Under the pieces are notes generated by a model that did no database searches, was not told the DNA's origin, and worked only from the letters and a program-made list of their open reading frames with translations. Of a DNA stretch of 60,670 bases, positions 23,696 through 32,448 are shown piece by piece (the first letter of the stretch is position 1; the number at the start of each line of letters is the position of its first letter). The DNA comes from CAZHCA01 sp964530825 (GTDB lineage Bacteria > Bacteroidota > Bacteroidia > Chitinophagales > Saprospiraceae). Where the stretch lies: contig CAZHCA010000027.1 of the NCBI GenBank assembly GCA_964530825.1, positions 1 to 60,670 of the forward strand. The letters run 5' to 3'. The position numbers and the translations under genes were made by a program.

Positions 23696-25207
23696 ATGGC
23701 AAATATCGGTCAAGTTAAACAAGTCATTGGTCCTGTAGTTGATGTGCGTTTTCCCGACGAGAGCACCTTACCTGAAATTTACAATGCCCTTGAGATCAAG
23801 CGGGAAAACGGTGAAGTACTCGTGATGGAAGTGCAGCAGCACCTGGGTGAAGACAGCGTACGTGCTATTGCGATGGATGCTACGGAAGGTCTTACACGCG
23901 GTACCGAAGTGATCGATACCGGTCACCCTATCGCCATGCCGGTGGGGGAAGAGATCAAGGGGCGCCTGTTCAATGTAGTGGGCCATACTATCGACGGTAT
24001 TGGCCAGATCGAAACGGAGCAGTCCTATTCCATTCACCGCAAAGCACCCGAATTTGAAGATTTGTCGACTTCTGTAGAGGTCCTGTTTACCGGTATCAAG
24101 GTAATCGATCTGATCGAGCCCTACATGAAAGGAGGTAAGATTGGCCTCTTTGGTGGTGCCGGAGTAGGAAAGACCGTACTGATTCAGGAACTGATCAACA
24201 ATATTGCCAAGGGATATGAGGGGATCTCTGTTTTTGCCGGTGTGGGCGAACGCACTCGTGAGGGAAATGACCTTCTGCGCGAAATGCTAGAAGCCAACGT
24301 AATTAAATACGGTGAGGCCTTCCGGGAAAGTATGGAAGAAGGGAACTGGGACCTTACCAAGGTAGATATGGAAGCCCTGAAAAGCTCGCAAGCGACCCTG
24401 GTGTTCGGACAAATGAATGAACCACCCGGCGCCCGTGCCCGCGTGGCCCTTTCGGGACTAACCCTGGCCGAGTACTATCGCGATGGTGATCTGGACGATC
24501 CTACCGGCGGTCGCGATATTCTTTTCTTTATTGATAATATTTTCCGCTTCACTCAGGCAGGCTCCGAAGTGTCGGCCCTGCTGGGTCGGATGCCTTCGGC
24601 CGTAGGTTACCAACCGACCTTGGCCACGGAGATGGGTATCATGCAAGAGCGGATTACCTCTACCAAACGCGGTTCTATTACCTCCGTGCAGGCGGTATAC
24701 GTTCCGGCCGATGACTTGACTGACCCGGCTCCGGCCACCACCTTCGCCCACCTTGACGCCACTACAGTATTGAGTCGTAAGCTGGCCTCACAAGGTATTT
24801 ATCCGGCCATCGATCCACTGGATTCCTCTTCTCGTATCCTGGAGCGCAGCATCGTAGGCGATGAACACTATGACTGCGCGCAGGATGTAATAAATATCCT
24901 GCAACGCTATAAAGAGCTGCAAGATATCATCGCCATCCTGGGCATGGAAGAGCTTTCGGAAGAAGATAAAAAAGTGGTCGCGCGTGCGCGCCGGGTACAG
25001 CGCTTCCTGTCGCAACCCTTCCACGTAGCAGAGCAGTTCACTGGTATTCCAGGGGTGATGGTATCTATCGAAGAGACAATTCGCGGCTTCAAAATGATCC
25101 TGAACGGTGAAGTGGATGAGTACCCCGAATCGGCCTTCAACCTGAAAGGTACGATCGACGAGGTGATCGAAGCCGGTAAGAAGATGCTGGCGGAAGTCAA
25201 CGCTTAA
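23696..25207 (+). CDS. atpD: ATP synthase F1 subunit beta
   Basis: Catalytic beta subunit of F-type ATP synthase, 503 aa. Walker A is GLFGGAGVGKTV (about 152-160); GVGERTREGNDLL, the Walker B strand ILFFIDNIF, and SALLGRMPSAVGYQPTLATEMG are all present. The torque-transmitting DELSEED loop is EELSEEDK near residue 420. It works in the alpha3beta3 ring at the cytoplasmic face of the inner membrane. atpC follows 37 bases later; no other ATP synthase gene is near, which is the usual split arrangement in many Bacteroidota (atpDC apart from atpBEFHAG). A strong promoter precedes it. Confidence 0.98.
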   Translation: MANIGQVKQVIGPVVDVRFPDESTLPEIYNALEIKRENGEVLVMEVQQHLGEDSVRAIAMDATEGLTRGTEVIDTGHPIAMPVGEEIKGRLFNVVGHTIDGIGQIETEQSYSIHRKAPEFEDLSTSVEVLFTGIKVIDLIEPYMKGGKIGLFGGAGVGKTVLIQELINNIAKGYEGISVFAGVGERTREGNDLLREMLEANVIKYGEAFRESMEEGNWDLTKVDMEALKSSQATLVFGQMNEPPGARARVALSGLTLAEYYRDGDLDDPTGGRDILFFIDNIFRFTQAGSEVSALLGRMPSAVGYQPTLATEMGIMQERITSTKRGSITSVQAVYVPADDLTDPAPATTFAHLDATTVLSRKLASQGIYPAIDPLDSSSRILERSIVGDEHYDCAQDVINILQRYKELQDIIAILGMEELSEEDKKVVARARRVQRFLSQPFHVAEQFTGIPGVMVSIEETIRGFKMILNGEVDEYPESAFNLKGTIDEVIEAGKKMLAEVNA

Positions 25208-25244
25208 GGATTACCCGATTATTTAAAACGAAAGGCACAGCTAT

Positions 25245-25571
25245 ATGGCTATACACATTTCCGTGCTCACGCCCGAGGCTAAAATTTTCGACGGACCGAT
25301 CGTATCGGTAAAAGTACCTGGCGTAGAGGGGGAGTTCCAAGTCCTCAAAAATCACGCCCCGCTGGTGTCTGCCTTAGGCAAAGGGTTAGTGACGATTGTA
25401 ACGGCAACGGGTGCCCATAAAGTACTCAACTTCGAAACCGGCGAGCTGGTCGATGCCGATGAGCCTGGTAAAACCATCCGGTTTCGAATCGTCAAAGGCT
25501 TTATCGAAGTACTGAATAACGAAATTGCCCTACTGGTAGAAGGAGCAACCAAGGAACAAGCTGCAGCCTAG
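25245..25571 (+). CDS. atpC: ATP synthase F1 subunit epsilon, short form
   Basis: Protein of 108 aa matching the N-terminal beta-sandwich of epsilon: ISVLTPEAKIFDGPIVSVKVPGVEGEFQVLKNHAPLVSALGKG. The family's C-terminal helical hairpin (about 45-50 residues in E. coli epsilon), which inhibits ATP hydrolysis, is almost absent; only a short tail after LVEGA remains. The subunit should still join gamma to the c-ring but should lack epsilon-type self-inhibition. This short form is common in Bacteroidota. It is co-transcribed with atpD and is followed by a strong terminator. Confidence 0.95.
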   Translation: MAIHISVLTPEAKIFDGPIVSVKVPGVEGEFQVLKNHAPLVSALGKGLVTIVTATGAHKVLNFETGELVDADEPGKTIRFRIVKGFIEVLNNEIALLVEGATKEQAAA

Positions 25572-25607
25572 CCAAAAGGATTAATAAAAGTATTTTGCTG
25601 AACAGAT

Positions 25608-25645
25608 AAGGGATAGATCGTTTCTTTCGATCTATCCCTTTTTAG
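25608..25645 (+). terminator. atpDC terminator
   Basis: AAGGGATAGATCG (25608-25620) and CGATCTATCCCTT (25628-25640) form a perfect 13-bp stem with a seven-base loop, followed by TTT. Confidence 0.88.
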
Positions 25646-25711
25646 GTAGGAGATCGTAGAAGGAGGCTTTTAGTTATGGTTACCATAATTGTGCTGCTCT
25701 TCCTTTCTCCA

Positions 25712-26482
25712 TCATTCTTCTTCTTCTTTTTTGCGGTGTGCAATCCAGAAATTATTCACCCCTATTCCCTGGGTAATAATGGCCAAAAGCTGGCTGTTGA
25801 TCAGTTCTAGCAGAGCCAGAAAGGTAACAATTGCGTGGATGCGGTTATGACAGGCGCCAAAAATATGATCAAACGCGATCCGGTCTTTTCGATCCGCGAG
25901 TTGCAGGATAAAGCTTTGTTGCTCTTCTACGGTGTAGTTAAAGTTATAGATAGCATGTACCTGCCTGGGATGGGCATATTCGTAGCGCTCGACTACCCGT
26001 TGGAAAGCTTTGAGGAGCCTGAATAAGGTCAGGTTTTCCAGCTCCGTATCGACCAGGGCTACATTGGCGATTTTTCGGAGTTCGGTGCTGACATTTCCGC
26101 GCTCGTTGCGCAGTGCACGGGTCTTTTCCAATTCGCGCAGTTCTTCGAGTACGCTTTTATAGCGTTTGTATTCCAGCAGTCGATGCACCAGTTCTTCCCG
26201 GGGGTCGATCTCGTTGCCCTCTTCATCAAGCGGCTTTCGCGGGAGCAACATTTTAGCTTTGATACGGCACAGGCTAGCGGCTACTAAAATAAATTCACTG
26301 GCCAAGTCGATATTCAAAGCTTCCATTTGGTGAATGTACTGCAAGAAGTCGTCGGTAATCTTAGCAATGGGGATGTCCTGAATGTCCAGTTCGTCGCGTT
26401 CGATAAAGAATAGCAATAGGTCGAAAGGCCCCTCAAATTGAGGTAGGCTGATTGTGTAAGTACTGGAAGCTTGCTGGCGCAT
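25712..26482 (-). CDS. scpA: segregation and condensation protein A
   Basis: Kleisin ScpA, about 256 aa, partner of SMC and ScpB in chromosome condensation. N-terminal kleisin motif: YTISLPQFEGPFDLLLFFIERDELDIQDIPIAKITDDFLQYI. Then LASEFILVAASLCRIKAKMLLP, and a C-terminal winged-helix part (RIHAIVTFLALLELINSQ). I chose the ATG at 26482. The longer frame begins at a TTG at 26569 that lies inside a perfect -7 promoter element and only 15 bases from the divergent methylase start, so it is not credible. The C-terminus ends in a run of glutamates. scpB is not in this window. Confidence 0.93.
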   Translation of the reverse strand: MRQQASSTYTISLPQFEGPFDLLLFFIERDELDIQDIPIAKITDDFLQYIHQMEALNIDLASEFILVAASLCRIKAKMLLPRKPLDEEGNEIDPREELVHRLLEYKRYKSVLEELRELEKTRALRNERGNVSTELRKIANVALVDTELENLTLFRLLKAFQRVVERYEYAHPRQVHAIYNFNYTVEEQQSFILQLADRKDRIAFDHIFGACHNRIHAIVTFLALLELINSQLLAIITQGIGVNNFWIAHRKKEEEE

Positions 26483-26566
26483 GTACAGATGAGTTTGTGA
26501 CGGGTGGTTGGGGTAATGAAGCGTGTAAAAGTGACGATTCAAAGCCAATTCCCTATTTTCATTCTT

Positions 26567-26574
26567 CAAATATA
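26567..26574 (-). promoter_or_regulatory. -7 element of the scpA promoter
   Basis: On the minus strand this reads TATATTTG, a perfect TAnnTTTG. No TTG is found at the -33 distance. The predicted start near 26560 gives a leader of about 78 bases to the ATG at 26482 and supports that start over the longer frame. Confidence 0.5.
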
Positions 26575-26584
26575 AGGATTTATC

Positions 26585-27316
26585 ATGGCCGATACCGGTA
26601 CACTTTACCTCCTGCCAGCACCTTTAGTCGAGGGTGCGGTGCATACCTTGCCCCACTACGTGATCGAGCAGCTGCACCGGCTTCGCTATTTCATCGCTGA
26701 GCGGGCGAAGACAGCTCGCCACTACATTAAAGCGACTGATCCTGTTTTACCTTTTGATGCGCTGACCTTCTTTGAGCTTAATAAGCATACGCCAAGGGAG
26801 GATTGGCAGCAGTTTCTCCAACCGGCCTTAGTGGGTCATGATATTGGATTACTCTCCGAAGCGGGTTGTCCGGGGGTAGCTGATCCTGGGGCTGGTATTG
26901 TGGGTTTAGCGCACGACGAGGGGGTGCCGGTCGCCCCTTTAGTCGGTCCTTCTTCCATTTTACTGGCCCTCATGGGTTCAGGGATGAACGGTCAGTCATT
27001 CTGCTTCCATGGCTATCTGTCGCCCCGACGGGCAGAGGTGGGCAAAGATCTCAAACGGCTGGAGCAATTATCACAACGCCATCGCCAGACGCAGCTTTTC
27101 ATCGAAACGCCGTACCGCAATACAGCTTTGATCGAACAGGCTTTGCAGGTGTTGCAACCCACTACCCGCCTGTGCATCGCCGCCAACCTAACTGGACCGG
27201 GGGAGTATCTGCGCACCCGCTCGGTACGGGAATGGCAGAGAGAAAGGTTGTCGGAGTTACATAAAATTCCGGCCATCTTCTGCTTAGAAGCTGCAGGGGG
27301 GAAGCAAGTGAAATAA
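26585..27316 (+). CDS. RsmI-like SAM-dependent methyltransferase
   Basis: Tetrapyrrole-methylase fold protein of 243 aa. LYLLPAPLVEGAV begins the domain; YFIAERAKTARHYIK, IGLLSEAGCPGVADPGAGIV and APLVGPSSILLALMGSGMNGQSFCFHGYLS are the RsmI signatures, and FIETPYRNTALIEQAL closes the active-site region. RsmI methylates the ribose of C1402 in 16S rRNA. The spacing of motifs differs slightly from E. coli RsmI and this version is shorter, as in the separate SAM-methyltransferase group of Bacteroidota, so the exact substrate is less certain than the fold. It is divergent from scpA. Confidence 0.88.
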   Translation: MADTGTLYLLPAPLVEGAVHTLPHYVIEQLHRLRYFIAERAKTARHYIKATDPVLPFDALTFFELNKHTPREDWQQFLQPALVGHDIGLLSEAGCPGVADPGAGIVGLAHDEGVPVAPLVGPSSILLALMGSGMNGQSFCFHGYLSPRRAEVGKDLKRLEQLSQRHRQTQLFIETPYRNTALIEQALQVLQPTTRLCIAANLTGPGEYLRTRSVREWQRERLSELHKIPAIFCLEAAGGKQVK

Positions 27317-27326
27317 AAGCAGGACA

Positions 27327-27356
27327 CGGGGCATCCGGTATATTTCGAGTGCCCCG
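27327..27356. terminator. hairpin between methylase and rny
   Basis: CGGGGCA (27327-27333) and TGCCCCG (27350-27356) form a 7-bp stem, extended outside by ACAC/GTGT after a short bulge. It lies between converging genes and has no strong T tract on either side. Confidence 0.5.
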
Positions 27357-27377
27357 CAGTGTTCTTCTGGCTATGGA

Positions 27378-29060
27378 TTATCGGGCGTAGTTGACAGCCC
27401 GTTTCTCCCGGATTACCGTTACCTTAATCTGGCCAGGATACTGCATCTCATCCTGGATCTTCTGCGAGATCATAAACGACAGATCATCGGCGTAAGCGTC
27501 GGAAACCTTTTCACTTTCTACGATAACACGCAGTTCGCGGCCGGCCTGCATGGCGTAGGCCTTCTGCACCCCTTCGTGCGCCATGGCAAGCTCTTCGAGT
27601 TCACCGATTCGCTTGAGGTAGCTCTCCAGGATTTCACGACGAGCGCCGGGGCGTGCTCCGGATATGGCATCGCAGGCCTGAACGATGGGCGAGACGATGT
27701 TATTCATCTCGATTTCATCGTGGTGTGCCCCTACAGCATTAATGACGGCCGGGTGTTCGCTGTGTTTTTCGCACAGTTTCATTCCTAGGATAGCATGTGA
27801 CAACTCACTTTCCTCTTCAGCTACTTTACCGATGTCGTGCAAAAGTCCGGCGCGCTTGGCGAGTTTGATCTGTTTGGGATTCATGCCGAGTTCGGCCGCC
27901 ATGATGGCACATAAGTTTGCGGTCTCAATAGAGTGCTTGAGCAGGTTTTGGCCGTAGGAAGAGCGGAAGCGCATGCGGCCCACCATTTTCACCAGGTAGG
28001 GGTTGAGGCCGTGGATGTCCAGGTCAATCACGGTGCGCTCGCCGATTTCTACAATCTGCTCGTCGAGTTGTTTGCGGGTTTTGGCCACGACTTCCTCGAT
28101 CCGGGCAGGGTGGATACGACCGTCGGCTACCAGTTTTTTCAGCGCCAGCCGGCAGACCTCCCGGCGGATCGGATCGAAACTGGAGATCACGATTGCCTCG
28201 GGCGTGTCATCGACTACGATTTCGGCTCCGGTAGCTGCCTCTAGGGCGCGAATATTACGTCCTTCCCTTCCGATAATTTGACCTTTGAGGTCATCAGAGT
28301 CGAGATTGAAAACCGACACGGTATTTTCGATCGTGTACTCGGCGCACATCCGCTGAATGGTGTGGATAATGATTTTTTTGGCCTCCTTGTTCGCAGTATT
28401 CTTGGCCTGGTTAACCGTTTCTTTTACCAAGGCCATCGCATCGGTTTCCGCTTTGGCCTTCACAGCTTCCAGAAGCTGCTCTTTGGCTTCTTGCTCGCTG
28501 AGCTTTGCAACGCTTTCCAGTTCTTTGATATGGACCTCGTTAGCCCGGTCGAGTTCCTCTTTTTTCTTGGCCACGATTTTGAGCTGCTTTTCCAGGTTTT
28601 CCCGGATGGCAACGATATCGGCCTCGCGTTGTTCGATATCAGCTAGCTGCTCTTGTAGGTTTTTGGTTTGTTCTTCGAAGCGCTCGACGCGTTGCTTAAA
28701 TTCGACCTCTTGTGCTTTGACCTCCATTTCCCGTTCTTTCATTTTGACCACGTGGTCGGCCTTTTGGCTCTCGAAGTCTGATTTTAGGCGGGAAAACTTG
28801 TCCTTCGCTTCTTGTATTTTCTTCTGCTTGATGCGCTCGTGTTTAGCTTCGGCCTGATCAACGAGCTTTTCGGCTTTCTTTTCAGCTTCGTCCAAGATTC
28901 GTTGAGCAGTCTGCCGGGCTTCCTTGACTTCCTGATCGGCTTTCTGATTGAGTTCTTCTATTGCTTTGTGCTGCTTCTTCTTCAGAATAGACTGGATGGA
29001 GAAGAAGCCGATGATGGCCCCAACGGCCAATCCTATAGCAATTCCTATTCCTAAATCCAT
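27378..29060 (-). CDS. rny: ribonuclease Y
   Basis: Membrane-bound endoribonuclease, 560 aa. One N-terminal transmembrane helix (GIAIGLAVGAIIGFFSIQSIL, residues 5-25) is followed by a coiled coil to about residue 240. A KH RNA-binding domain comes next (LKGQIIGREGRNIRALEAATGAEIVVDDTPEAI), then an HD domain with LLHDIGKVAEEE near 405 and LGMKLCEKHSEHPAVINAVGAHHDEIE. RNase Y starts mRNA decay at the inner membrane. It is slightly longer than typical (about 520 aa), mainly in the coiled coil. zapA and a probable small RNA lie immediately upstream on the same strand. Confidence 0.97.
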   Translation of the reverse strand: MDLGIGIAIGLAVGAIIGFFSIQSILKKKQHKAIEELNQKADQEVKEARQTAQRILDEAEKKAEKLVDQAEAKHERIKQKKIQEAKDKFSRLKSDFESQKADHVVKMKEREMEVKAQEVEFKQRVERFEEQTKNLQEQLADIEQREADIVAIRENLEKQLKIVAKKKEELDRANEVHIKELESVAKLSEQEAKEQLLEAVKAKAETDAMALVKETVNQAKNTANKEAKKIIIHTIQRMCAEYTIENTVSVFNLDSDDLKGQIIGREGRNIRALEAATGAEIVVDDTPEAIVISSFDPIRREVCRLALKKLVADGRIHPARIEEVVAKTRKQLDEQIVEIGERTVIDLDIHGLNPYLVKMVGRMRFRSSYGQNLLKHSIETANLCAIMAAELGMNPKQIKLAKRAGLLHDIGKVAEEESELSHAILGMKLCEKHSEHPAVINAVGAHHDEIEMNNIVSPIVQACDAISGARPGARREILESYLKRIGELEELAMAHEGVQKAYAMQAGRELRVIVESEKVSDAYADDLSFMISQKIQDEMQYPGQIKVTVIREKRAVNYAR

Positions 29061-29099
29061 TTGATTTCCTTTTACATAGTGATGGAAAAGGCCTGAGGT

Positions 29100-29215
29100 A
29101 AAAAACCGGACGCACTTTAACGCCGCTTTTTTTCAGTCCGTTTATAGTTCCTAATCCTAGCTTACCCGTTGAGCTGTAGGTCTAGGGCAGGCTGTAGTGT
29201 AATTTCTTTTTTTGG
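29100..29215 (-). ncRNA. ssrS: candidate 6S RNA
   Basis: The 175-base gap between zapA and rny holds a transcript-like structure on the minus strand. CCUAGACCUA (29177-29186) pairs with UAGGAUUAGG (29150-29159) with a single A-A mismatch, extended by GCU/AGC inside. Outside it an unpaired zone is followed by CAGCC with GGACUG and CACU with AGUG. A T6 tract ends the unit at 29100-29105. A long rod with a central bubble is the 6S plan, and as I recall 6S RNA genes of Bacteroidota often lie between zapA and rny. Not verified against a covariance model; a plain rny leader remains possible. Confidence 0.45.
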
Positions 29216-29235
29216 CGAGGAGAAAGCGATTTTGC

Positions 29236-29529
29236 TCACAACACTTTGTCGAGCATAGCATCAAGGCGTTGCAGCTTTTCGGAGAGGATGGCGTCTTGAG
29301 TAGAAGATTGCTGGGCTTTGAAAAGATCTACGGCGTAGGTAAGCACCGTCATCGACAGACAATCTTGTTTGTCTTTGTTGGTATAGGTCAGTTGGAAACG
29401 ATTGATCTTATCGTTCACCTCCTTCACAAGCTTGCGTACTACAGGTTCGTCTTCCGCGTTGATTTTTAGCGGATAAGGACGGCCTGCAATCAGTACCGTA
29501 ATATTTTTAACATCTTGCCCTGGCTCCAT
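29236..29529 (-). CDS. zapA: cell division protein ZapA
   Basis: Protein of 97 aa: VKNITVLIAGRPYPLKINAEDEPVVRKLVKEVNDKINRFQ is the ZapA N-terminal globular pattern, followed by a C-terminal coiled coil (LDAMLDKVL at the end). ZapA bundles FtsZ filaments at the division site. The start ATG is at 29529; a TTG two codons upstream would give MRM... but is less likely. It lies two bases after the stop of an upstream coiled-coil gene, so the two are probably co-translated and may form a ZapA/ZapB-like pair. Confidence 0.93.
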   Translation of the reverse strand: MEPGQDVKNITVLIAGRPYPLKINAEDEPVVRKLVKEVNDKINRFQLTYTNKDKQDCLSMTVLTYAVDLFKAQQSSTQDAILSEKLQRLDAMLDKVL

Positions 29530-29531
29530 CC

Positions 29532-29831
29532 TCAATTATTGGTCAACCATTCAATACAGCTATCAATATCCTGGATGTATTGATCCAACTGGGCCCGCAA
29601 TTCTTCAGAATGCTGTTCCTCCGCCACTTCTTTCTGCTGCAACGCACGTTGCATCTCCTCTAATTTATTTTCCAGCGCGGTCACCGAAGCGTTTTTCCGG
29701 TCGACCGTCGCCTGCAATGTTTCTTGTTGTTGTTTTAGTTCGGCATTCTCGCGTTGTAGCTGTTTCAGTTTCAGCACGAGTTGCTGCACTTTTAATGCGA
29801 TACCTTCTATTTGATCCAAATGGTTGTTCAT
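29532..29831 (-). CDS. coiled-coil protein paired with ZapA
   Basis: Protein of 99 aa, almost all coiled coil (LVLKLKQLQRENAELKQQQ ... NKLEEMQRALQQKE), ending YIQDIDSCIEWLTNN. This conserved C-terminal pattern with 'DID.CIE.L' is seen in a short protein encoded directly before zapA in many Bacteroidota. The small size and full-length coiled coil recall ZapB, but sequence identity to ZapB is not evident, so it is left without a symbol. The gap to zapA is two bases. A role in division, perhaps binding ZapA, is inference from position. Confidence 0.8.
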   Translation of the reverse strand: MNNHLDQIEGIALKVQQLVLKLKQLQRENAELKQQQETLQATVDRKNASVTALENKLEEMQRALQQKEVAEEQHSEELRAQLDQYIQDIDSCIEWLTNN

Positions 29832-29930
29832 CGACTGTTCAACAGTTCTTGAGATGCCTATTTAACGTTTTAACCGGGATATTCATTTCATCAAACCGCG
29901 TTTTTACCGGGCTGCCGACCCAATGATCAA

Positions 29931-32384
29931 CTACTGGCGAATGAAAGCGCCGAGTTGCTTCTCATAGGCCTCGATGAGTTGGTCAATGACCTTATCGACC
30001 TGTTTATCCCGCAAGGTTTGATTAGCATCTTCGAAAAGGAAACTAACGGCATACGATTTTTTGTTTTCGCCTAGTTGTTCAGCGTTTTCGTACACATCAA
30101 AGAGATTGATATCCGTAATCAATTTCTTGCCGACTTTTCGGCCAATCGCTACAATATCACTAAAATTAACGTTTTTTTCAATTACTAACGCCAAATCTCG
30201 CCTTACCGTCGGGTATTTGTTAATCGGGGTTACCTGGACGTTTTGTTTGCCCGTAGCGACCATAATAGCATCCCAGTTGAAGTCCGCAAAGTAAACCTCG
30301 GAGCGGATGCCCATTTGCTGCGCAATGGTGCCCGCTACCCTGCCGAATACCACTAATGCCTTCGGGCCGCGGTGGTACCTGCTTCCATAGCTGTATGCAG
30401 GATGCTCGAGCGCAGACTGCTGAAAATCCTCCACGCCGCACCGGGACAGTGTATTTTTAACCAGAGCTTTCAAGGTGAAATAGCCGGCAGCTGTTTGGTT
30501 ACTGGTGAGCCAGCTTTCGGGATGGCGTTTACCCGTCAGGAAAATGGCAAGGTGTTGTCCTTCGGCGATTGTGCCCTCCCGGTTACGGTAGCTGCGTCCG
30601 AATTCGAATAATTTCACATCGGCTTGCTGGCGGTTCTGGTTGTGCACGATTGCCTCCAAGCCTCCAAACAGTATGGTCGGCCGCATAATATCGAGGTGCA
30701 CATTTGAGGTGTTGTTGATGTAAACCAGTTCATCTTCCAGTCCAAGCTCGGGGGCCAATTCCCGGTAGTACCGCGATTCGGAAAGTGATAACGCCATGAT
30801 TTCGTGTAAGCCATTCGCGGTGAGGTAACTAGCCACCGCATCGCGCACCCGGTTGGGATCGGGTTTGGGGGCAATATTGAGGGCGGCGTTGATCCGGCCC
30901 GACATGGGTACTTTATTGAAACCGTAGATGCGTAAAATTTCTTCGATCACATCCACCTCGCGTGTAACGTCGGTTTTATTCGTTGGCACTGCTACGACAA
31001 AGCCTTCTTCATCCTGGCTCAGGACATCCATTTCCATCGCTTCTAAAATGGCGCGGACCTCCCTAGCTTGCAGGTTTACTCCGATCAGTTGGTTTACGCG
31101 CTGGTAGCGCACTGCGACCCTTACCCGCTCAATTGGAGCCGGATAGATGTCGACGATAGCCGAAGCCGCCCGGCCGCCGCTTAGTTCTTCAATCAAGCGG
31201 GCAGCTCGCTCTAGGGCGTAGACCACTATATTAGGGTCGCTCCCTTTTTCAAATACCTTTGCCGCATCGGTGCGTAAGTTGTGCGCCATGCTGGTGCGGC
31301 GAACGTACTTGGGGTTGAAGTGAGCCGACTCCAGAAAAATGCGCGTAGTGGAATTGGTCACCCCCGTACCTATGCCACCAAAAACGCCCCCGATACATAA
31401 GCCGTTTCGATTGCCGTCACAGATCATGAGGTCGTAAGCACTCAATGTCCTTTCGGTCTCATCGAGGGTCTTGAAGGGCGTACCTTCTTCAAGGGTGTCA
31501 ACAATAATCTTCTTACCTTCGATTTTATCATAGTCAAAGGCATGTAATGGTTGTCCTAGCTCGTGCAAAACAAAGTTCGTGATGTCGACAATGTTGTTGA
31601 TCGGACGGACGCCAATGGCTTTTAGCCGGCGTTGCATCCATTCCGGAGAAGGCCCTACTTTTATCTCATCGATACACAAACCTGCATAACGCGGGCAGGC
31701 CTCTGTATGCTCTACAACTACTTCGATCGGTAGATTGGGATTCGTAACCTGTATCCCGTCGACGTGGGGCACTTGGAGGTTGCTCCGGTATCCGTGATTG
31801 ATTTTTAGCGCAGCAAACAAATCTTTGGCCACTCCCAGGTGGTTGGTGGCATCAGAACGGTTGGGCGTGAGTCCGATCTCATAGACCGTGTCGGTTTCCA
31901 ACTGAAAATAATCCCGGGCCGGCTGACCAATGGGCGTATCCGGTGGTAAGACCATGATACCGTCATGGCTTTCGCCTACGCCGAGTTCATCTTCCGCACA
32001 GATCATACCTTCCGAAATCTCGCCCCGGATTTTCCCTTTCTTGATTTTGAGCGGTTCACTGCTGCCGTTAGGGTAAAGCTCCGTGCCCTTCGTAGCTACC
32101 AGTACGCGTTGCCCCTGTTCGACGTTGGGGGCCCCGCAGACGATCGACAGCAGGTCGTCGACGCCTACGTTGACTTTTGTCAGGGAAAGGCGGTCGGCGT
32201 TGGGGTGCTGGACGCATTCTACTACTTCCCCAACGACCACACCGTGCAGCCCCCCCGGAATACTTTCAACAGTTTCGATGCCTTCAACTTCCAGGCCGAT
32301 GCTGGTGAGAATATCGCCGACGGTTTCGGGCGAATGAGCATCTAGTTCGAGATAATCTTTCAACCAGTTCAGGGAGATCTTCAT
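29931..32384 (-). CDS. pheT: phenylalanine--tRNA ligase subunit beta
   Basis: Beta subunit of PheRS, 817 aa, usual length. An N-terminal tRNA-binding OB fold (about 40-150: VVVGEVVECVQHPNADRLSLTKVNVG) is followed by the B3/B4 editing domain (about 215-390: GQPLHAFDYDKIEG), B5 (about 410-480), the catalytic-like domain (LTPNRSDATNHLGVAKDL occurs early, then VIEEILRIYGFNKVP) and the C-terminal ferredoxin-fold anticodon-binding domain (INKYPTVRRDLALVIEKNVNFSDI to the end). It charges tRNA-Phe with PheS, whose gene is not in the window. The zapA pair lies downstream in the same direction after 99 bases. Confidence 0.98.
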   Translation of the reverse strand: MKISLNWLKDYLELDAHSPETVGDILTSIGLEVEGIETVESIPGGLHGVVVGEVVECVQHPNADRLSLTKVNVGVDDLLSIVCGAPNVEQGQRVLVATKGTELYPNGSSEPLKIKKGKIRGEISEGMICAEDELGVGESHDGIMVLPPDTPIGQPARDYFQLETDTVYEIGLTPNRSDATNHLGVAKDLFAALKINHGYRSNLQVPHVDGIQVTNPNLPIEVVVEHTEACPRYAGLCIDEIKVGPSPEWMQRRLKAIGVRPINNIVDITNFVLHELGQPLHAFDYDKIEGKKIIVDTLEEGTPFKTLDETERTLSAYDLMICDGNRNGLCIGGVFGGIGTGVTNSTTRIFLESAHFNPKYVRRTSMAHNLRTDAAKVFEKGSDPNIVVYALERAARLIEELSGGRAASAIVDIYPAPIERVRVAVRYQRVNQLIGVNLQAREVRAILEAMEMDVLSQDEEGFVVAVPTNKTDVTREVDVIEEILRIYGFNKVPMSGRINAALNIAPKPDPNRVRDAVASYLTANGLHEIMALSLSESRYYRELAPELGLEDELVYINNTSNVHLDIMRPTILFGGLEAIVHNQNRQQADVKLFEFGRSYRNREGTIAEGQHLAIFLTGKRHPESWLTSNQTAAGYFTLKALVKNTLSRCGVEDFQQSALEHPAYSYGSRYHRGPKALVVFGRVAGTIAQQMGIRSEVYFADFNWDAIMVATGKQNVQVTPINKYPTVRRDLALVIEKNVNFSDIVAIGRKVGKKLITDINLFDVYENAEQLGENKKSYAVSFLFEDANQTLRDKQVDKVIDQLIEAYEKQLGAFIRQ

Positions 32385-32414
32385 AAGTCGGACATTCTTC
32401 GGTCAATCGGGCCA

Positions 32415-32422
32415 CAAAGATA
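32415..32422 (-). promoter_or_regulatory. -7 element of the pheT promoter
   Basis: On the minus strand it reads TATCTTTG, a perfect TAnnTTTG, 30 bases before the pheT ATG. No matching -33 TTG is present. Confidence 0.5.
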
Positions 32423-32448
32423 GCTATTAATTGGGTAGAAAAAATGCC

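Noticed and set aside
26483..26569. Longer ScpA N-terminus starting at 26569
   Set aside because: It starts at TTG within a perfect TATATTTG promoter element and only 15 bases from the divergent gene, and adds residues not typical of ScpA.
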